Part shown: piece after piece, positions 25,050 through 33,321 of the stretch | Numbering within the stretch: the first letter of the stretch is position 1 | Layout of the letters: every line of letters begins with the position of its first letter | Assembly (NCBI RefSeq): GCF_040365005.1 | Contig: NZ_BAABWV010000021.1 | Coordinates: 4,032-68,031 of the forward strand | Length of the DNA stretch: 64,000 nucleotides | Source: Antarcticimicrobium sp040365005 | GTDB lineage: Bacteria; Pseudomonadota; Alphaproteobacteria; Rhodobacterales; Rhodobacteraceae | Direction: 5' to 3' | Program-made: the position numbers and the translations under genes | The notes under the pieces: model-generated | Told to the model about the DNA's origin: nothing | Seen by the model: the letters and a program-made list of their open reading frames with translations, nothing else | Databases searched by the model: none

Positions 25050-25787
25050 TCACAGCCTCAGGCTGCGGGCCAGGACAAAGGCGTCGTCCGCAAGCATCTG
25101 GACATGCTCCTTCATCGCCCGCGCCGCCGCATCCGCATCGCCGGCCAGCAGGGCCTGCGCGAGAATCTCGTGCTCCTGCTCGGCGGCATGTTTCCGTTCG
25201 GGGCGGAAGGTGATGAATCGGCGATAGGGCGCCAACCGCTTGTTCAGCAGCGCGATCTGGTCGCGCAAGGCACGGTTCTCGGAGGCGGTATGGATCGCCG
25301 CGTGAAAGGCGTCGTTCCGCGCGATATAGGTATCCGCGTCGCCCTGTCGCCCTGCCGCGCGGCAGGCGTCGTGGGTTCGGGTGATCTGTGCGCGATGGTG
25401 GTCGCCCATACGTTCGCAGGCGAGACGCGCGGCCACTGCCTCCAGTTCACCGACCAGTTCGAACAGGTCAAAGATCTCGCTCACCGTGGGGCGGGCGACG
25501 ATGGCGCCAAGTCGCGGCTCGATCGTGACCAGGCCGCTGGCCGCCAACAGGCGCAATGCCTCGCGAACCGGTGTGCGCGAGACGCTGAACCGTTTGCCCA
25601 GAAGCTGCTCATCCAGCCGCTGGCCCGGAGGAAGCTCTCCCTTGACGATTTCATCTTCCAGCGCGGCGGCGATTTCCTCGGCGCGCGTGGCGGGGCGGCC
25701 GAGCTCTCCTACCGGCGGCACAGCGCCCGTCTTGCGGGCGTCTTCGGTGAGTTCGAGTGCATCCGCCTCGTGGCCTTGGTCTGCCAT
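25050..25787 (-). CDS. GntR-family regulator, FCD subfamily
   Basis: A 245-residue repressor: winged helix near 35-105 (VSRTPVREALRLLAASGLVT) and an FCD ligand domain carrying the metal-binding pattern IARNDAFHAAIH, EHEILAQALLAGD and MKEHV. The ATG at 25787 is chosen because GGAGGCTCA precedes it; in-frame ATGs upstream at 25838 and 25814 have no such site. It is divergent from the large catabolic cluster starting at 25998, and a GTGTATACAC palindrome lies between, so it probably controls that cluster and itself. Confidence 0.9.
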   Translation of the reverse strand: MADQGHEADALELTEDARKTGAVPPVGELGRPATRAEEIAAALEDEIVKGELPPGQRLDEQLLGKRFSVSRTPVREALRLLAASGLVTIEPRLGAIVARPTVSEIFDLFELVGELEAVAARLACERMGDHHRAQITRTHDACRAAGRQGDADTYIARNDAFHAAIHTASENRALRDQIALLNKRLAPYRRFITFRPERKHAAEQEHEILAQALLAGDADAAARAMKEHVQMLADDAFVLARSLRL

Positions 25788-25892
25788 TGAGCCTCCGTCT
25801 TGCAGTTCGTGCCGCATTTGCGTGCATCTTGTCAGCAAAAGAGATTAAAAAACGTGCGAAATCGGAATGATATGCATAAAAATCGCTAATTT

Positions 25893-25902
25893 GTGTATAC
25901 AC
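25893..25902. promoter_or_regulatory. Candidate GntR/FCD operator
   Basis: GTGTATACAC is a perfect 10-bp palindrome between the divergent gntR gene and the SDR gene. Its form (TGTATACA core) is typical of FCD-subfamily operators. A second short palindrome, TGTACA, lies at 25924-25929. The surrounding 25840-25945 is AT-rich and probably holds both promoters. Confidence 0.55.
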
Positions 25903-25997
25903 GGCGTGTTCATCGTGTCGATCTGTACATCAATAACCGAATAATGCCGGCCCGCAAAGCCAATCGCGCTCCGGACGGCCGCAGACGAGGAACTCGC

Positions 25998-26780
25998 ATG
26001 GATCTTGAACTTCGCGGAAAGCGCGTACTCATCACCGGGGCGTCGCAGGGCATTGGCGAAGGCATTGCCGAGGTGTTCGCCGAAGAGGGGGCCATCCTGC
26101 ACCTGACGGCCCGCAGCGCGGACAAGCTCGAAGCCATCGCGGCGCGCCTGCGCGCGGCCTACGGCACCGAGGTTTCGGTCTATCCGATGGACCTGACCGG
26201 GGGCGAGGCGCCGATCGCGTTGGCCGAGCAGGTGGGCGACGTCGACGTCCTGATCAATAACGCCGGTGTCATTCCGGGCGGCAACCTGTGGTCGACCGAC
26301 GATGCGGCGTGGCGCGAGAACTGGGATCTGAAGGTCTTTGGCTACATCAACATGTGCCGCGTCTATTACGAGAAGATGAAGGCCGCCGGCGGCGGTGTCA
26401 TCATCAACGACATCGGCAACGCGGGCGAGAACTTCGACCCCGACTACATCGCCGGGACCACGGGCAACGCCAGCCTCATGGCCTTTACCAAGGCGCTGGG
26501 CGGTCGCGCGCTCGACGACAACATCCGCGTCGTCGGCGTGAACCCGGGGCCGGTCGACACCAGCCGCATCTACAAGCTGCTCAAGCGGCGCGCGGTCGAT
26601 TGGTACGGCGACGAAAGCCGCTGGGAAGAGCTGCTCAACACCTATCCGCGCAAGCGACCGGCCAAGGTGCGCGAGATCGCCGACCTGATGGCCTTCCTTG
26701 CCTCCGATCGGTCGGGCTATACCACCGGCGCGATCTTTACCGTCGATGGCGGGATCACCGCGCGGGCGTCGATCATCTGA
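25998..26780 (+). CDS. short-chain dehydrogenase/reductase with atypical active site
   Basis: A 260-residue SDR with the Rossmann motif TGASQGIG (13-20), LINNAG (85-90) and the C-terminal SGYTTGAIFTVDGGITAR. The usual catalytic YxxxK is missing: in the aligned stretch GTTGNASLMAFTKALG the Tyr and Lys positions are Gly153 and Asn157, and the preceding Ser position is Gly140. It belongs to a divergent SDR branch whose chemistry may differ. ATG at 25998 follows GACGAGGAA. First gene of the large cluster; the next gene starts on the last base of its stop codon. Confidence 0.85.
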   Translation: MDLELRGKRVLITGASQGIGEGIAEVFAEEGAILHLTARSADKLEAIAARLRAAYGTEVSVYPMDLTGGEAPIALAEQVGDVDVLINNAGVIPGGNLWSTDDAAWRENWDLKVFGYINMCRVYYEKMKAAGGGVIINDIGNAGENFDPDYIAGTTGNASLMAFTKALGGRALDDNIRVVGVNPGPVDTSRIYKLLKRRAVDWYGDESRWEELLNTYPRKRPAKVREIADLMAFLASDRSGYTTGAIFTVDGGITARASII

Positions 26781-28306
26781 TGACCGATACCGTCGCCTTC
26801 TCCCCCGTGCTTGATCCAGCACCGGTGCAGTCCTTTCCGCTGCACTATGGCGGGCGTTGGCACGACGGGCTGCGCGCGGTGCACCGCGTGGTCTGCCGCC
26901 CGGCCAGTGGCGCCCAAGGGTGGACAGTGGTCGAGGCCGCGCCCGAAGACGTCGACGCGGCCTGCGTCGCCGCAGCAAATGCACTCCCCGACTGGGCCGC
27001 GCTCGATTCAGACGAGCGCGGCCGCCTTTTGCGGGTGCTGGCGGGGATCGTGCGCGAACGGATGCCGGAACTGGCGGAGCTCGAGGCGGCGGTGACCGGC
27101 CGTCCGATCCGCGAGATGCGCGCCCAGATGGGCCGCATCCCCGAGTGGTTCGAGTATTTCGCGAGTATCGCGATGGGGCTTGAAGGCAGCTCGAACAAGG
27201 TGAAGGGCGGCTTTCTGACCTACACCCGCTACCGTCCGCATGGCGTTTGCGCGCTGCTGACGCCGTGGAACCACCCGATCCTGATCCTGACCAAGAAGCT
27301 GGCGGCGGCGCTGGCGGCGGGGAACACCGTCGTGGTGAAACCCTCCGAGCTTGCCCCCGTCACGCCGCTCTTGCTGGCCGAATGGGCCGTCGAGGCGGGC
27401 CTGCCCGACGGCGTGGTGAATGTGGTGACCGGCGGGGCCGAGGCCGGTGCCGCGCTGGTGGCCAATGAACACGTCGCCCATATCGACCTCACGGGCGGCA
27501 CGAAAACCGGCAAGATCGTCGCCAAGGCCGCTGCGGACCGGATGGTGCCCTGCACGCTGGAACTGGGCGGCAAGACCCCCATCGTGGTTTTTGACAGTGC
27601 CGAGCTGGACGAGGCGGTTGCCGGGGCGCTCTTTGCCGGCTTTGTCGCCGCCGGGCAAACCTGCGTCTCGGGCAGTCGTTTCCTGGTGCAACGCGGTGTC
27701 TACGACGCTTTTGTCGAGAAGCTGGCCGCACGGGTGAAGGACCTGCGCCAGGGCGATCCGGCGCTGGTCGAGACCGATATCGGCCCTGTCATCTCGGCGG
27801 CCTCGCGTGACCGTTGCCTGGGCTTCATCGCGCGGGCGGAGGACACCGAGGCGCGGCTGGTCGCCGGCGGCATCCTCCCCGATCTGCCCGAGCACCTGAA
27901 GGACGGGTATTACGTGCCGCCCACGGTCTTTGCCGATGTCGCGCCCGACAACGAGCTGTTCCGGGACGAGATCTTCGGGCCGGTCGTCTCGGTCACGCCC
28001 TTTGACACCGAGGAGGACGCCATCGCGCTGGCAAATGCGGGGCCCTATGCGCTGGGCGCCTCGGTCTGGACCCGCGACATCCTGCTGGCCCATCGCGTGG
28101 TGGACAGGCTGAAGGCCGGCGTCGTCTGGATCAACGATCACCACAAAAACGACCCGCGCTCGATCTGGGGCGGCTCGGGGGAAAGCGGTTACGGGCATGA
28201 GAACGGCTGGGACGCGCTCAAGGGCTATCTCATCAAGGGTTCGGTGACCGTGCGCACCTCGCAGGAGTTCGGCGACTGGTTTGCCGGGGGGAACCGATAT
28301 GGCTGA
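26780..28306 (+). CDS. NAD(P)-dependent aldehyde dehydrogenase
   Basis: A 508-residue aldehyde dehydrogenase: TPWNHPILILTKKLAAALAA (cofactor-site Asn), the catalytic Glu261 in LELGGKTP, and the nucleophile Cys295 in GQTCVSGSRF. It would oxidise an aldehyde, perhaps formed by the SDR or by oxidative deamination in this cluster, to an acid. The ATG at 26780 overlaps the SDR stop by one base; the open frame further upstream is inside the SDR gene. Its 3' end overlaps the ABC ATPase gene. Confidence 0.92.
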   Translation: MTDTVAFSPVLDPAPVQSFPLHYGGRWHDGLRAVHRVVCRPASGAQGWTVVEAAPEDVDAACVAAANALPDWAALDSDERGRLLRVLAGIVRERMPELAELEAAVTGRPIREMRAQMGRIPEWFEYFASIAMGLEGSSNKVKGGFLTYTRYRPHGVCALLTPWNHPILILTKKLAAALAAGNTVVVKPSELAPVTPLLLAEWAVEAGLPDGVVNVVTGGAEAGAALVANEHVAHIDLTGGTKTGKIVAKAAADRMVPCTLELGGKTPIVVFDSAELDEAVAGALFAGFVAAGQTCVSGSRFLVQRGVYDAFVEKLAARVKDLRQGDPALVETDIGPVISAASRDRCLGFIARAEDTEARLVAGGILPDLPEHLKDGYYVPPTVFADVAPDNELFRDEIFGPVVSVTPFDTEEDAIALANAGPYALGASVWTRDILLAHRVVDRLKAGVVWINDHHKNDPRSIWGGSGESGYGHENGWDALKGYLIKGSVTVRTSQEFGDWFAGGNRYG

Positions 28307-29081
28307 GACCCTGTCCGCCGAGGTTCGCGATCTGTCCCTGGTCTACAAGGGTCGGGCGGGGGATGTGACGGCGCTGTCAGAGGTGAGCCTTGCCATCGCG
28401 GAGGGCGAATGTGTCTCGCTGATCGGGCCGTCGGGCTGCGGCAAGTCCACGCTGCTGCGGGTGCTGGGCGATCTGCTGACCCCGACCCGGGGAACCGTCA
28501 CCATCAAGGGCCGCACGGCGCGCGCCGAACGGCTTGATCGCCGCATCGGTTTCGTCTTTCAGGAGGCGGCGTTGCTCGAATGGCGCCCGGTCCTCGACAA
28601 TATCGCGCTGCCGCTGGAACTGCATGGCGTCCCGCGCGCCGAGCGCGAGGCCAAGGCGCGGGACCTGATCGAACTGGTCGGCCTCACCGGGTTCGAGGCC
28701 GCCTGGCCGCGCCAGCTGTCGGGCGGGATGCGTCAGCGCGCCGCCATCGCCCGCGCGCTGTCGACCGAGCCGGACCTGTTGTTGCTCGACGAACCCTTTG
28801 GCGCGCTCGACCAGATCACCCGCGACCGGCTCAACATGGAGCTGGCGCGCATCCACGAGGTGACCGGCGTCTCGGTCGTGCTGGTGACCCATTCGATCCG
28901 CGAAGCGGTGCTTTTGTCCGACCGCATCGTCGTCATGACCCCGCGTCCGGGCCGCATCGAGTGCATTCTCGACGACCCGCTGCCGCGTCCGCGCAGCCTC
29001 GAGACCCGGTTGTTGCCTGACTACGAAGACCTTGTTCGCGCAGGAAGTCGCGAGCTGGAAAAAGGCTATGCCAATGTCTGA
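28299..29081 (+). CDS. ABC transporter ATPase (SsuB/TauB/ThiZ type)
   Basis: A 260-residue ATPase with Walker A GPSGCGKST, signature LSGGMRQR and Walker B LLLLDEPFGALD, followed by the HSIREAVLLSDRIVVMTPRP block typical of the nitrate/taurine/thiamine-precursor subfamily. It powers the permease encoded next. Its start lies within the end of the aldehyde dehydrogenase gene after GGGGGGAA, and the permease start lies within its own end. Confidence 0.92.
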   Translation: MAETLSAEVRDLSLVYKGRAGDVTALSEVSLAIAEGECVSLIGPSGCGKSTLLRVLGDLLTPTRGTVTIKGRTARAERLDRRIGFVFQEAALLEWRPVLDNIALPLELHGVPRAEREAKARDLIELVGLTGFEAAWPRQLSGGMRQRAAIARALSTEPDLLLLDEPFGALDQITRDRLNMELARIHEVTGVSVVLVTHSIREAVLLSDRIVVMTPRPGRIECILDDPLPRPRSLETRLLPDYEDLVRAGSRELEKGYANV

Positions 29082-29871
29082 TCGCGCGCTGACCTCTCAC
29101 AAGGTTCTGGACATCGCCGAGCGCAGCTGGCCCGCCGTGCTGATCCTCGTGGCGCTGATCGCGGGTTGGGAGTGGGCCTGTGCCGCGCTCGGGATCAAGC
29201 CCTATATCCTGCCCGCCCCGTCCGCGATCCTGGGCGCGGTGATGAACGACATTCCGGGCCTTTCGCGCAACGCGGGCATCACCGCGTGGGAGGCCTTCGC
29301 GGGCTTTGTCGTGGGGTCGGCCCTTGGCGCGCTTCTGGGGACGGGGTTTGCCTATTCGCGCTTTCTCGCGCGGGGCTTCCTGCCCTTCATCATCGCCGCG
29401 AACACCATTCCCGTGGTGGCCATCGCGCCGATCATCATCATCTGGTTCGGCCACGGGATCGGGTCGAAGATCGCCGTCACCGCGTTCCTGTCGTTCTTCC
29501 CGCTGGCCCTGAACATGATGAAGGGCCTGCAAAGCTATGACCGCACCGTCGCCGATGTCTTTCACATCGCCGCCGCGACGCCGGTGCAGACCTTTTTCAA
29601 GATGCGCCTGCCCTCGGCCATGCCCTATGTCTTCGTCGGGCTGAAGCTCAACGTCACCTTCTCGGTGATCGGCGCCATCGTGGCCGAGTTCGTGCAGGCC
29701 GACCGGGGGTTGGGTTTCGTCATCATGACCACCTATCGCACCATGGCGATGCCGAAGCTCTGGGCCGCGATGCTGCTCTCGGCGCTGATGGGCATCCTGT
29801 TCTTCCTGATCGTGGCGATGCTGGAACGGGTTTTCGTGCCCTGGCATGCCTCGATGTCCACCGATCCCTGA
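29074..29871 (+). CDS. ABC transporter permease (SsuC/ThiX type)
   Basis: A 265-residue BPD_transp_1 permease with about six spans. Seen: KPYILPAPSAILGAVMNDIP after the first span, and the coupling segment HIAAATPVQTFFKMRLPSAM. It forms the pore for the binding protein encoded downstream. The ATG at 29074 is 8 bases from AAAAAGG and overlaps the ATPase stop; an ATG at 29068 is also possible. Confidence 0.9.
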   Translation: MSDRALTSHKVLDIAERSWPAVLILVALIAGWEWACAALGIKPYILPAPSAILGAVMNDIPGLSRNAGITAWEAFAGFVVGSALGALLGTGFAYSRFLARGFLPFIIAANTIPVVAIAPIIIIWFGHGIGSKIAVTAFLSFFPLALNMMKGLQSYDRTVADVFHIAAATPVQTFFKMRLPSAMPYVFVGLKLNVTFSVIGAIVAEFVQADRGLGFVIMTTYRTMAMPKLWAAMLLSALMGILFFLIVAMLERVFVPWHASMSTDP

Positions 29872-29917
29872 GAACGGGGCAAACCCCGCGAAACCCATCA
29901 ACAGAGAGACCAACAAG

Positions 29918-30907
29918 ATGAACAAGACACTGCTTTACGCCCTTGCCCTCACCACCGCTCCGCTGGCGGTCCAGGCCGATTCCATGCGGCTCGAATGGGT
30001 GATGCAGGGCCAGTTCGCGGGCCCGATCATGGCGCTGGAAAACGGCTGGTACGAGGAGGCCGGGATCGAGATGGAATTGCGTCCCGCCGGCCCCGACATC
30101 AAGCCCGCCATCATGGTTGCGACCGAGGTCGACACCTATGGCATCGGCCACCCGAACCAGATCATCGCCGCCCGCGCCAACGGCGTGCCGCTGGTGATGG
30201 TCAGCCAGTGGGGCCAGAAGCCCGCCACCACCTATATCGCCCGCAAGGACGCCGGGATCGAGACGCTGGCCGACATGCCCGGTCATTCGGTCGGCCTGTG
30301 GTTCGGCGGCGACGAGCATGAATTCCTCGCCATGCTGAACAACGCCGGCGTCGCGCAGTCGGACGTGGACGTGGTCAGCCAGGGCTATGACATCATCTCG
30401 TGGCTGAACGGCGATTACGAGGTGATGCAGGTCACCCGCTACAACGAGCTGCAGCTTGTCTATGACAACGGGTTCGCGCCCGAGGACCTGGTGGTCTTCG
30501 AGCCGGGCGATTACGACTCGGCGCTGATCTCGGGCGGTCTGTTTACCACCGAGGAGCAGATCGCCGCGCATCCCGAGGCGGTGCAGGCGGCGGTCAACGC
30601 CTCGCTGCGCGGTTGGCAGGCGGCCTTTGCCGATCCCGCCGCGGCGGCCGAGGTAATGGTAAAATACAATTCCGAGCTGGATGTTGCCTTTCAAACCCGT
30701 CAGATCGAGGCGATGAAGGATATCGCCTGTGCGGGTCCGACGCTCGAGGGGCAGTTCGGAACCACCGACCCCGCCGATTACGAAACCGCCCAGGCCATCC
30801 TGCTGGGGGCCAAGCTGATCGACAGCGAGACCGACCTGAGCGCCGCCTTCACCAACCAATTCGTCGAGGCCGCCCCGGCGGCGTTGCGCGAGATCGCCTG
30901 CGACTGA
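29918..30907 (+). CDS. periplasmic NMT1/THI5-like substrate-binding protein
   Basis: A 329-residue binding protein with a short Sec signal (MNKTLLYALALTTAPLAVQA). The mature part begins DSMRLEWVMQGQFAGPIMAL, the SsuA/ThiY/NMT1 pattern, with GWYEEAGIEMELRPAGPD next. ThiY-type relatives bind formylaminopyrimidine; others bind sulfonates or nitrate, so the ligand is open. A small hairpin (CGGGG-CAAA-CCCCG, 29875-29888) precedes it and a strong one follows. It is part of an importer with the two genes upstream, and a signal-less paralogue follows. Confidence 0.88.
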   Translation: MNKTLLYALALTTAPLAVQADSMRLEWVMQGQFAGPIMALENGWYEEAGIEMELRPAGPDIKPAIMVATEVDTYGIGHPNQIIAARANGVPLVMVSQWGQKPATTYIARKDAGIETLADMPGHSVGLWFGGDEHEFLAMLNNAGVAQSDVDVVSQGYDIISWLNGDYEVMQVTRYNELQLVYDNGFAPEDLVVFEPGDYDSALISGGLFTTEEQIAAHPEAVQAAVNASLRGWQAAFADPAAAAEVMVKYNSELDVAFQTRQIEAMKDIACAGPTLEGQFGTTDPADYETAQAILLGAKLIDSETDLSAAFTNQFVEAAPAALREIACD

Positions 30908-30915
30908 GGCCAACC

Positions 30916-30939
30916 GGGCCGGGCCTTGCCGCCCGGCCC
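30916..30939 (+). other. Strong hairpin after the binding-protein gene
   Basis: GGGCCGGGC (30916-30924) pairs perfectly with GCCCGGCCC (30931-30939) around a 6-base loop. No T-run follows. Directly behind the binding-protein stop, it probably protects that part of the mRNA or lowers expression of later genes. Confidence 0.65.
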
Positions 30940-30954
30940 ATCACGGAGACAGAC

Positions 30955-31884
30955 ATGAGAGAAATCCGCATCCGCCTTCTGTGGCACAAACAGGCCCAGT
31001 TCGCGGGCTATCTGCTGGCCGAACAGCTGGGCCTCGGCGAGGATGCCGGGGTCCGGATCGTCTGCGAGGGGCTGGATTTCTCGTGCAAGCACGTCAACGC
31101 CGTGTTGACCGGCAAGACCGAGATGTGCGTGGCCAGCCCGGCGCATCTGCTCGAATCCGCTGACCCCGCCGCGCTGCGCTGGCTGATGGCGATCCAGCAG
31201 GAAAGCCCGCTGGTCTATCCCGCCCGCCGCTCGGACGGCATCGCCACGCTGGCGAATCTTGCCGGCAAGAGCGCCGGTGTCTGGCCGGGCCACGAGGATC
31301 TGGAACTGCGCTGGATGCTGGCGCGCGCGGGCCTGCCCGATGATGCGGTGACCCGCGTCGAGATGCCCGATACCGTCGGCCCCTTTCTCAACGGCGAAAC
31401 CGCGACCGGGCAGATGACCTGCTATCACGAGTTGCACATGGTCGAGCATGCCATCGGCACCGAGGACCTGGTGGTATTCGACGGCAAGGCAAGCAGCAGC
31501 ACCATCCTCAAGGACGGGTTGATCGCCTCGGCGAAACTGGTCGAGGACGAACCGGAGGTGGTGCAGGCCGTGGTGGATGCGGTGCTCGAGGGCTGGACCA
31601 TTGCCTTTGACGAACCCGAACGCGCCATTGCCGCCGGTCTTGCCGCGCGGCCCGACCGCACCCGGGACGAGGAGGCGGCGCAGCTTGCCGCCATCCGGGC
31701 GCTGTCGCTGACCGGGGCCACCCTGAGCGAGGGGCTGGGCTTTCCCGATCCCGCGCATATGGCCAACGTCGTGACCGCGATGCAGGAGTTGGGCGAGCCG
31801 GTGCCGGCCATCGAAGGCCTGCGCGATCCGCGCTTCTGGCTGGCGGCGCCACAGCGGTTCCGCCGGTCCGAATGGGAGGCGTGA
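30955..31884 (+). CDS. NMT1-like protein without a signal peptide
   Basis: A 309-residue protein related to the preceding periplasmic protein but with no leader: it starts MREIRIRLLWHKQAQFAGYL, aligning its LWHKQAQFAG with the mature VMQGQFAG of the neighbour. The ATG at 30955 follows CACGGAGACAGAC, so a hidden signal upstream is unlikely. It should therefore be cytoplasmic. Roles could be ligand sequestration, delivery to an enzyme, or catalysis, as in yeast THI5, a cytoplasmic NMT1-fold enzyme; the Cys-rich CCCFC motif of THI5 is not present. Tandem with the importer genes and followed directly by the flavoenzyme. Confidence 0.8.
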   Translation: MREIRIRLLWHKQAQFAGYLLAEQLGLGEDAGVRIVCEGLDFSCKHVNAVLTGKTEMCVASPAHLLESADPAALRWLMAIQQESPLVYPARRSDGIATLANLAGKSAGVWPGHEDLELRWMLARAGLPDDAVTRVEMPDTVGPFLNGETATGQMTCYHELHMVEHAIGTEDLVVFDGKASSSTILKDGLIASAKLVEDEPEVVQAVVDAVLEGWTIAFDEPERAIAAGLAARPDRTRDEEAAQLAAIRALSLTGATLSEGLGFPDPAHMANVVTAMQELGEPVPAIEGLRDPRFWLAAPQRFRRSEWEA

Positions 31885-31885
31885 T

Positions 31886-33064
31886 GTGATCCCCCTCCCG
31901 CAAAGCGCAGAGGTCATCGTGGTGGGCGGCGGCATCGTCGGCCTGTCGGTGGCGCTTGCGCTGGCGCAGGCGGGGGTGAAACCGCTGCTGCTTGAGGCGA
32001 AGAGTTTCGGCGGCGCCGTCACCGGTGGCAGCCTTGCCGCGATCGGTACGCATATGCACGGGCTGGCGGAGTTTGCCGTCATGTCCCATGCCTGTGACCT
32101 CTGGCGCGATCTGGCGGCGCGCACCGGCAACCCGTTCGAGCACAACCCGCAGGGGCAGATCGGCTTCATCCGCGATGACGAGGGATTGGAGAGCGGCGCC
32201 GCCTGGGTCGCCGAAGAGCGTGCGTTGGGCGCCGAATGCCGGATGCTGACCCCCGCCGAGGTGAGCGAGGTCGAACCGCATCTGACCGGCCCCCTGCTCG
32301 GCGCCACCTTCGCGCCGGATACGGCGACCGTGAACCCCTTTCTTGCCGCCCGCACGGTGCTGGCCGAGGCCCGCGCCGCCGGCGCCGTGGCGCTGGATCA
32401 CACCCCCGTTGCCGCCCTGCTGACCGAGGCTGGGCGCATCAACGGGGTGCGCATGGCGGATGGCACCGAGATCGCGGCAGGCCAGGTGGTACTGGCCGCC
32501 GGCCCCTGGTCGCAGGAGATCGGCGCGAGTGTCGGCATCGACCTGCCTGTGGTGCCACGCCAGGCGCAGTGTCTTGCCACGCTGCGTCAGCCGGCGGGCA
32601 CGATCACCCGTGTCGTCACCGCGGTGGAAAGCCGCGGCGGGGTGGCCAGCGGCTATACCCAGATCCAGCAGGCGACCTCCGGCCAGATCCTGTTCAACAC
32701 CGTCGTCGATTTCATCGACACCCCGCCCGGGGCCAAGGACAGCATCCGCGAGGTGCCCTCGGGGTTCGTGCTGTCCTCGATCGACACGCTGACCATGCTG
32801 TTCCCCGCGCTTGCCGAGATCCCGTTGCTGCGGTCCTGGGTGCGGTTCGAGGCGGTCTCGCCTGACTCCCGTTTCCTTGCAGGTACGCTGGAGCGGGACG
32901 GGCTGTGGATCTGCGCGGGCGACAATGGTTCGGGCTATTGCCGGTCCTTGATGCTGGGCCGCTTCCTCGCGGGTGAGATCACCGGGGCGCCGGTTCTGGA
33001 CGCGGCGCTGCAGAGGGACGCCCGCACCCTCTATGACCCCGCCCGGCACGGGAGGGCGGCATGA
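31886..33064 (+). CDS. FAD-dependent amine/amino-acid oxidase (DadA/HcnC/OoxB type)
   Basis: A 392-residue DAO-family flavoprotein. The dinucleotide-binding motif VIVVGGGIVGLSVALALAQA is at 10-29, and the C-terminal GDNGSGYCRSLMLGRFLAGE closes the FAD site. It starts at GTG 31886; the ATG two bases earlier runs straight into a stop. It overlaps the 2Fe-2S gene by 4 bases. With the next two genes it makes the three-part set known from HcnABC, opine oxidase and D-hydroxyproline dehydrogenase, which oxidise C-N bonds and pass electrons to the membrane. Substrate unknown. Confidence 0.88.
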   Translation: MIPLPQSAEVIVVGGGIVGLSVALALAQAGVKPLLLEAKSFGGAVTGGSLAAIGTHMHGLAEFAVMSHACDLWRDLAARTGNPFEHNPQGQIGFIRDDEGLESGAAWVAEERALGAECRMLTPAEVSEVEPHLTGPLLGATFAPDTATVNPFLAARTVLAEARAAGAVALDHTPVAALLTEAGRINGVRMADGTEIAAGQVVLAAGPWSQEIGASVGIDLPVVPRQAQCLATLRQPAGTITRVVTAVESRGGVASGYTQIQQATSGQILFNTVVDFIDTPPGAKDSIREVPSGFVLSSIDTLTMLFPALAEIPLLRSWVRFEAVSPDSRFLAGTLERDGLWICAGDNGSGYCRSLMLGRFLAGEITGAPVLDAALQRDARTLYDPARHGRAA

Positions 33065-33321
33065 ACACGGTCGAGATCCTGCTTGACGGTCATCCCGTCG
33101 CCTGCCCCGAGGGCCTGCCCTTGACCGAGGTGCTGATGTCGCGTGCGCCGGGTTGGCGACAGAGTCCCAAACTGGGCGCGGCGCGGGGCATGTTTTGCGG
33201 CATGGGGCTGTGTTTCGAATGCGTGGTCGAGGTTGATGGCGCATGGTCCCGCGCCTGCCTTGAACGCATCCGGGCGGGCATGGTAGTGCGCACCGCGCGG
33301 GCAGGGGAGGGCGAGCCATGA
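33061..33321 (+). CDS. small 2Fe-2S protein (HcnA-like)
   Basis: An 86-residue ferredoxin-like subunit with four cysteines in the pattern C46-x4-C51-x2-C54-x11-C66 (MFCGMGLCFECVV, SRAC). It is the small electron-transfer subunit of the three-part amine dehydrogenase. Its start overlaps the flavoprotein stop, and its own stop overlaps the next gene, so the three are translated together. Confidence 0.9.
   Translation: MNTVEILLDGHPVACPEGLPLTEVLMSRAPGWRQSPKLGAARGMFCGMGLCFECVVEVDGAWSRACLERIRAGMVVRTARAGEGEP

Noticed and set aside
29872..29917. Possible TPP riboswitch before the NMT1-type binding protein
   Set aside because: The gap is only 46 bases with a small CGGGG-CAAA-CCCCG hairpin; no THI-box CTGAGA or other conserved parts. 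None was seen upstream of 25998 either.
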